A program made the position numbers and the translations under genes. The notes beneath the pieces are model-generated. The model searched no databases. It was not told the origin of the DNA and saw only the letters and a list, made by a program, of their open reading frames with translations. DNA of 64,000 bases from Orientallactaga sibirica (Eukaryota; Chordata; Mammalia; Rodentia; Dipodidae): assembly GCA_036365145.1 (NCBI GenBank), contig JAEOAD010000005.1:5437001-5501000 (forward strand), read 5' to 3'. Shown piece after piece: positions 63,512-64,000 of the stretch; the stretch's first letter is position 1, and each line of letters begins with the position of its first letter.

Positions 63512-63626
63512 CCAGCCTTGGTGCCACATGAATGGAACCCAGCACTATGGAGGCTGTGGCAGGAGGATCATGAGTTTAAGGCCAGCCTGGGCACATAATG
63601 AAGCCCTGTCTCAAAAGACAAAACAA
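63512..63626 (+). mobile_element. Old B1-like SINE
   Basis: GAACCCAGCACTATGGAGGC and TTTAAGGCCAGCCTGGGC, lacking the 29-nt block of younger copies. Confidence 0.75.
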
Positions 63627-63627
63627 G

Positions 63628-63845
63628 GCCTGGAGAGATGGCTTAGAGGTTAAGGCGCTTGCCTGCAAGGCCAAAGGACCCAGGTTTGATTTCCTCAGGA
63701 CCCAGGACCCACATAAGCCAGACACACAAGGTGGCACATGAGTCTGGAGGCCCTGATGTGCCCATTCTCTCCTCCTCCTCTCTCCTCCTCCTTCTTCTTC
63801 TTTCACTCTCAAATGAATAAATAAAAATAAAATATTTGAAAAAGA
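63628..63845 (+). mobile_element. B2-type SINE with internal duplication
   Basis: AGGACCC is tripled (CAGGACCCAGGACCCAC). The body is shortened (GTCTGGAGGCCCTG) and followed by a (CTC/CTT)n tract. Confidence 0.91.
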
Positions 63846-64000
63846 AGACGAAACAAGAATATGGGTGAGTCTGTCTGTTGAGCATCTCTCTGTAAACCCA
63901 GAGTCATTATAATTGGGGTGCTGAACCTCTCAAAGTCAGCAAGCCCTCTTGCTTTAGCCCTTCCCCATTCCAGGTGCAGGACAAAGAGGACCCAGGGAAG

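Overview
This window is mammalian nuclear DNA from a rodent. It carries an internal part of one protein-coding gene on the minus strand, embedded in introns full of retrotransposons. The gene is ANKH (progressive ankylosis protein, a multi-pass membrane protein that raises extracellular ATP/citrate/pyrophosphate and so restrains mineralisation). Seven consecutive coding exons can be placed to the base. In transcript order they are exon 2 (49764-49980), exon 3 (34896-35014), exon 4 (33123-33206), exon 5 (27142-27312), exon 6 (24652-24786), exon 7 (22524-22616) and exon 8 (17883-17978). Together they encode residues 33-337 without frameshift or stop, and every exon has AG/GT boundaries. Exon 1 lies beyond 64000 and the exons after 8 lie below 1. 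I found no trace of them here.

The repeats identify the host group. B1, B2, B3, B4 and ID SINEs together are typical of myodont rodents. The dominant B2-type family keeps the usual B2 head, but its body and CT-rich AAATAAA tail are not the mouse/rat sequence. The B1 copies carry a characteristic 'GAGGTAGGAGGATCGC' segment. I infer a non-murid myodont, most likely a jerboa-like dipodoid; the species cannot be proven from this sequence alone.

Layout: 1-17882 is part of intron 8, with two LTR copies of one family, a truncated tRNA-Ile retropseudogene, a B4 SINE leading into a ten-copy minisatellite, and a 5S rRNA pseudogene. 17979-35014 holds exons 8 to 3, with short introns, a U6 pseudogene between two B2 elements, and L1 3'-UTR fragments. 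35015-49763 is intron 2, very rich in SINEs, with long CA repeats. 49981-64000 is part of intron 1, also rich in SINEs, with several nested or serial insertions.

I see no operon, CRISPR array, defence system or other undescribed genetic system. The more interesting observations are structural. SINE tails sit within about 15-50 nt of three ANKH 5' splice sites, and a weak exon 6 donor is followed by a ten-base G run. A B2 fold-back breaks at the element's own internal palindrome, and B2 elements have inserted repeatedly into the same target site. A pair of 97-base segments about 5 kb apart is also unexplained.
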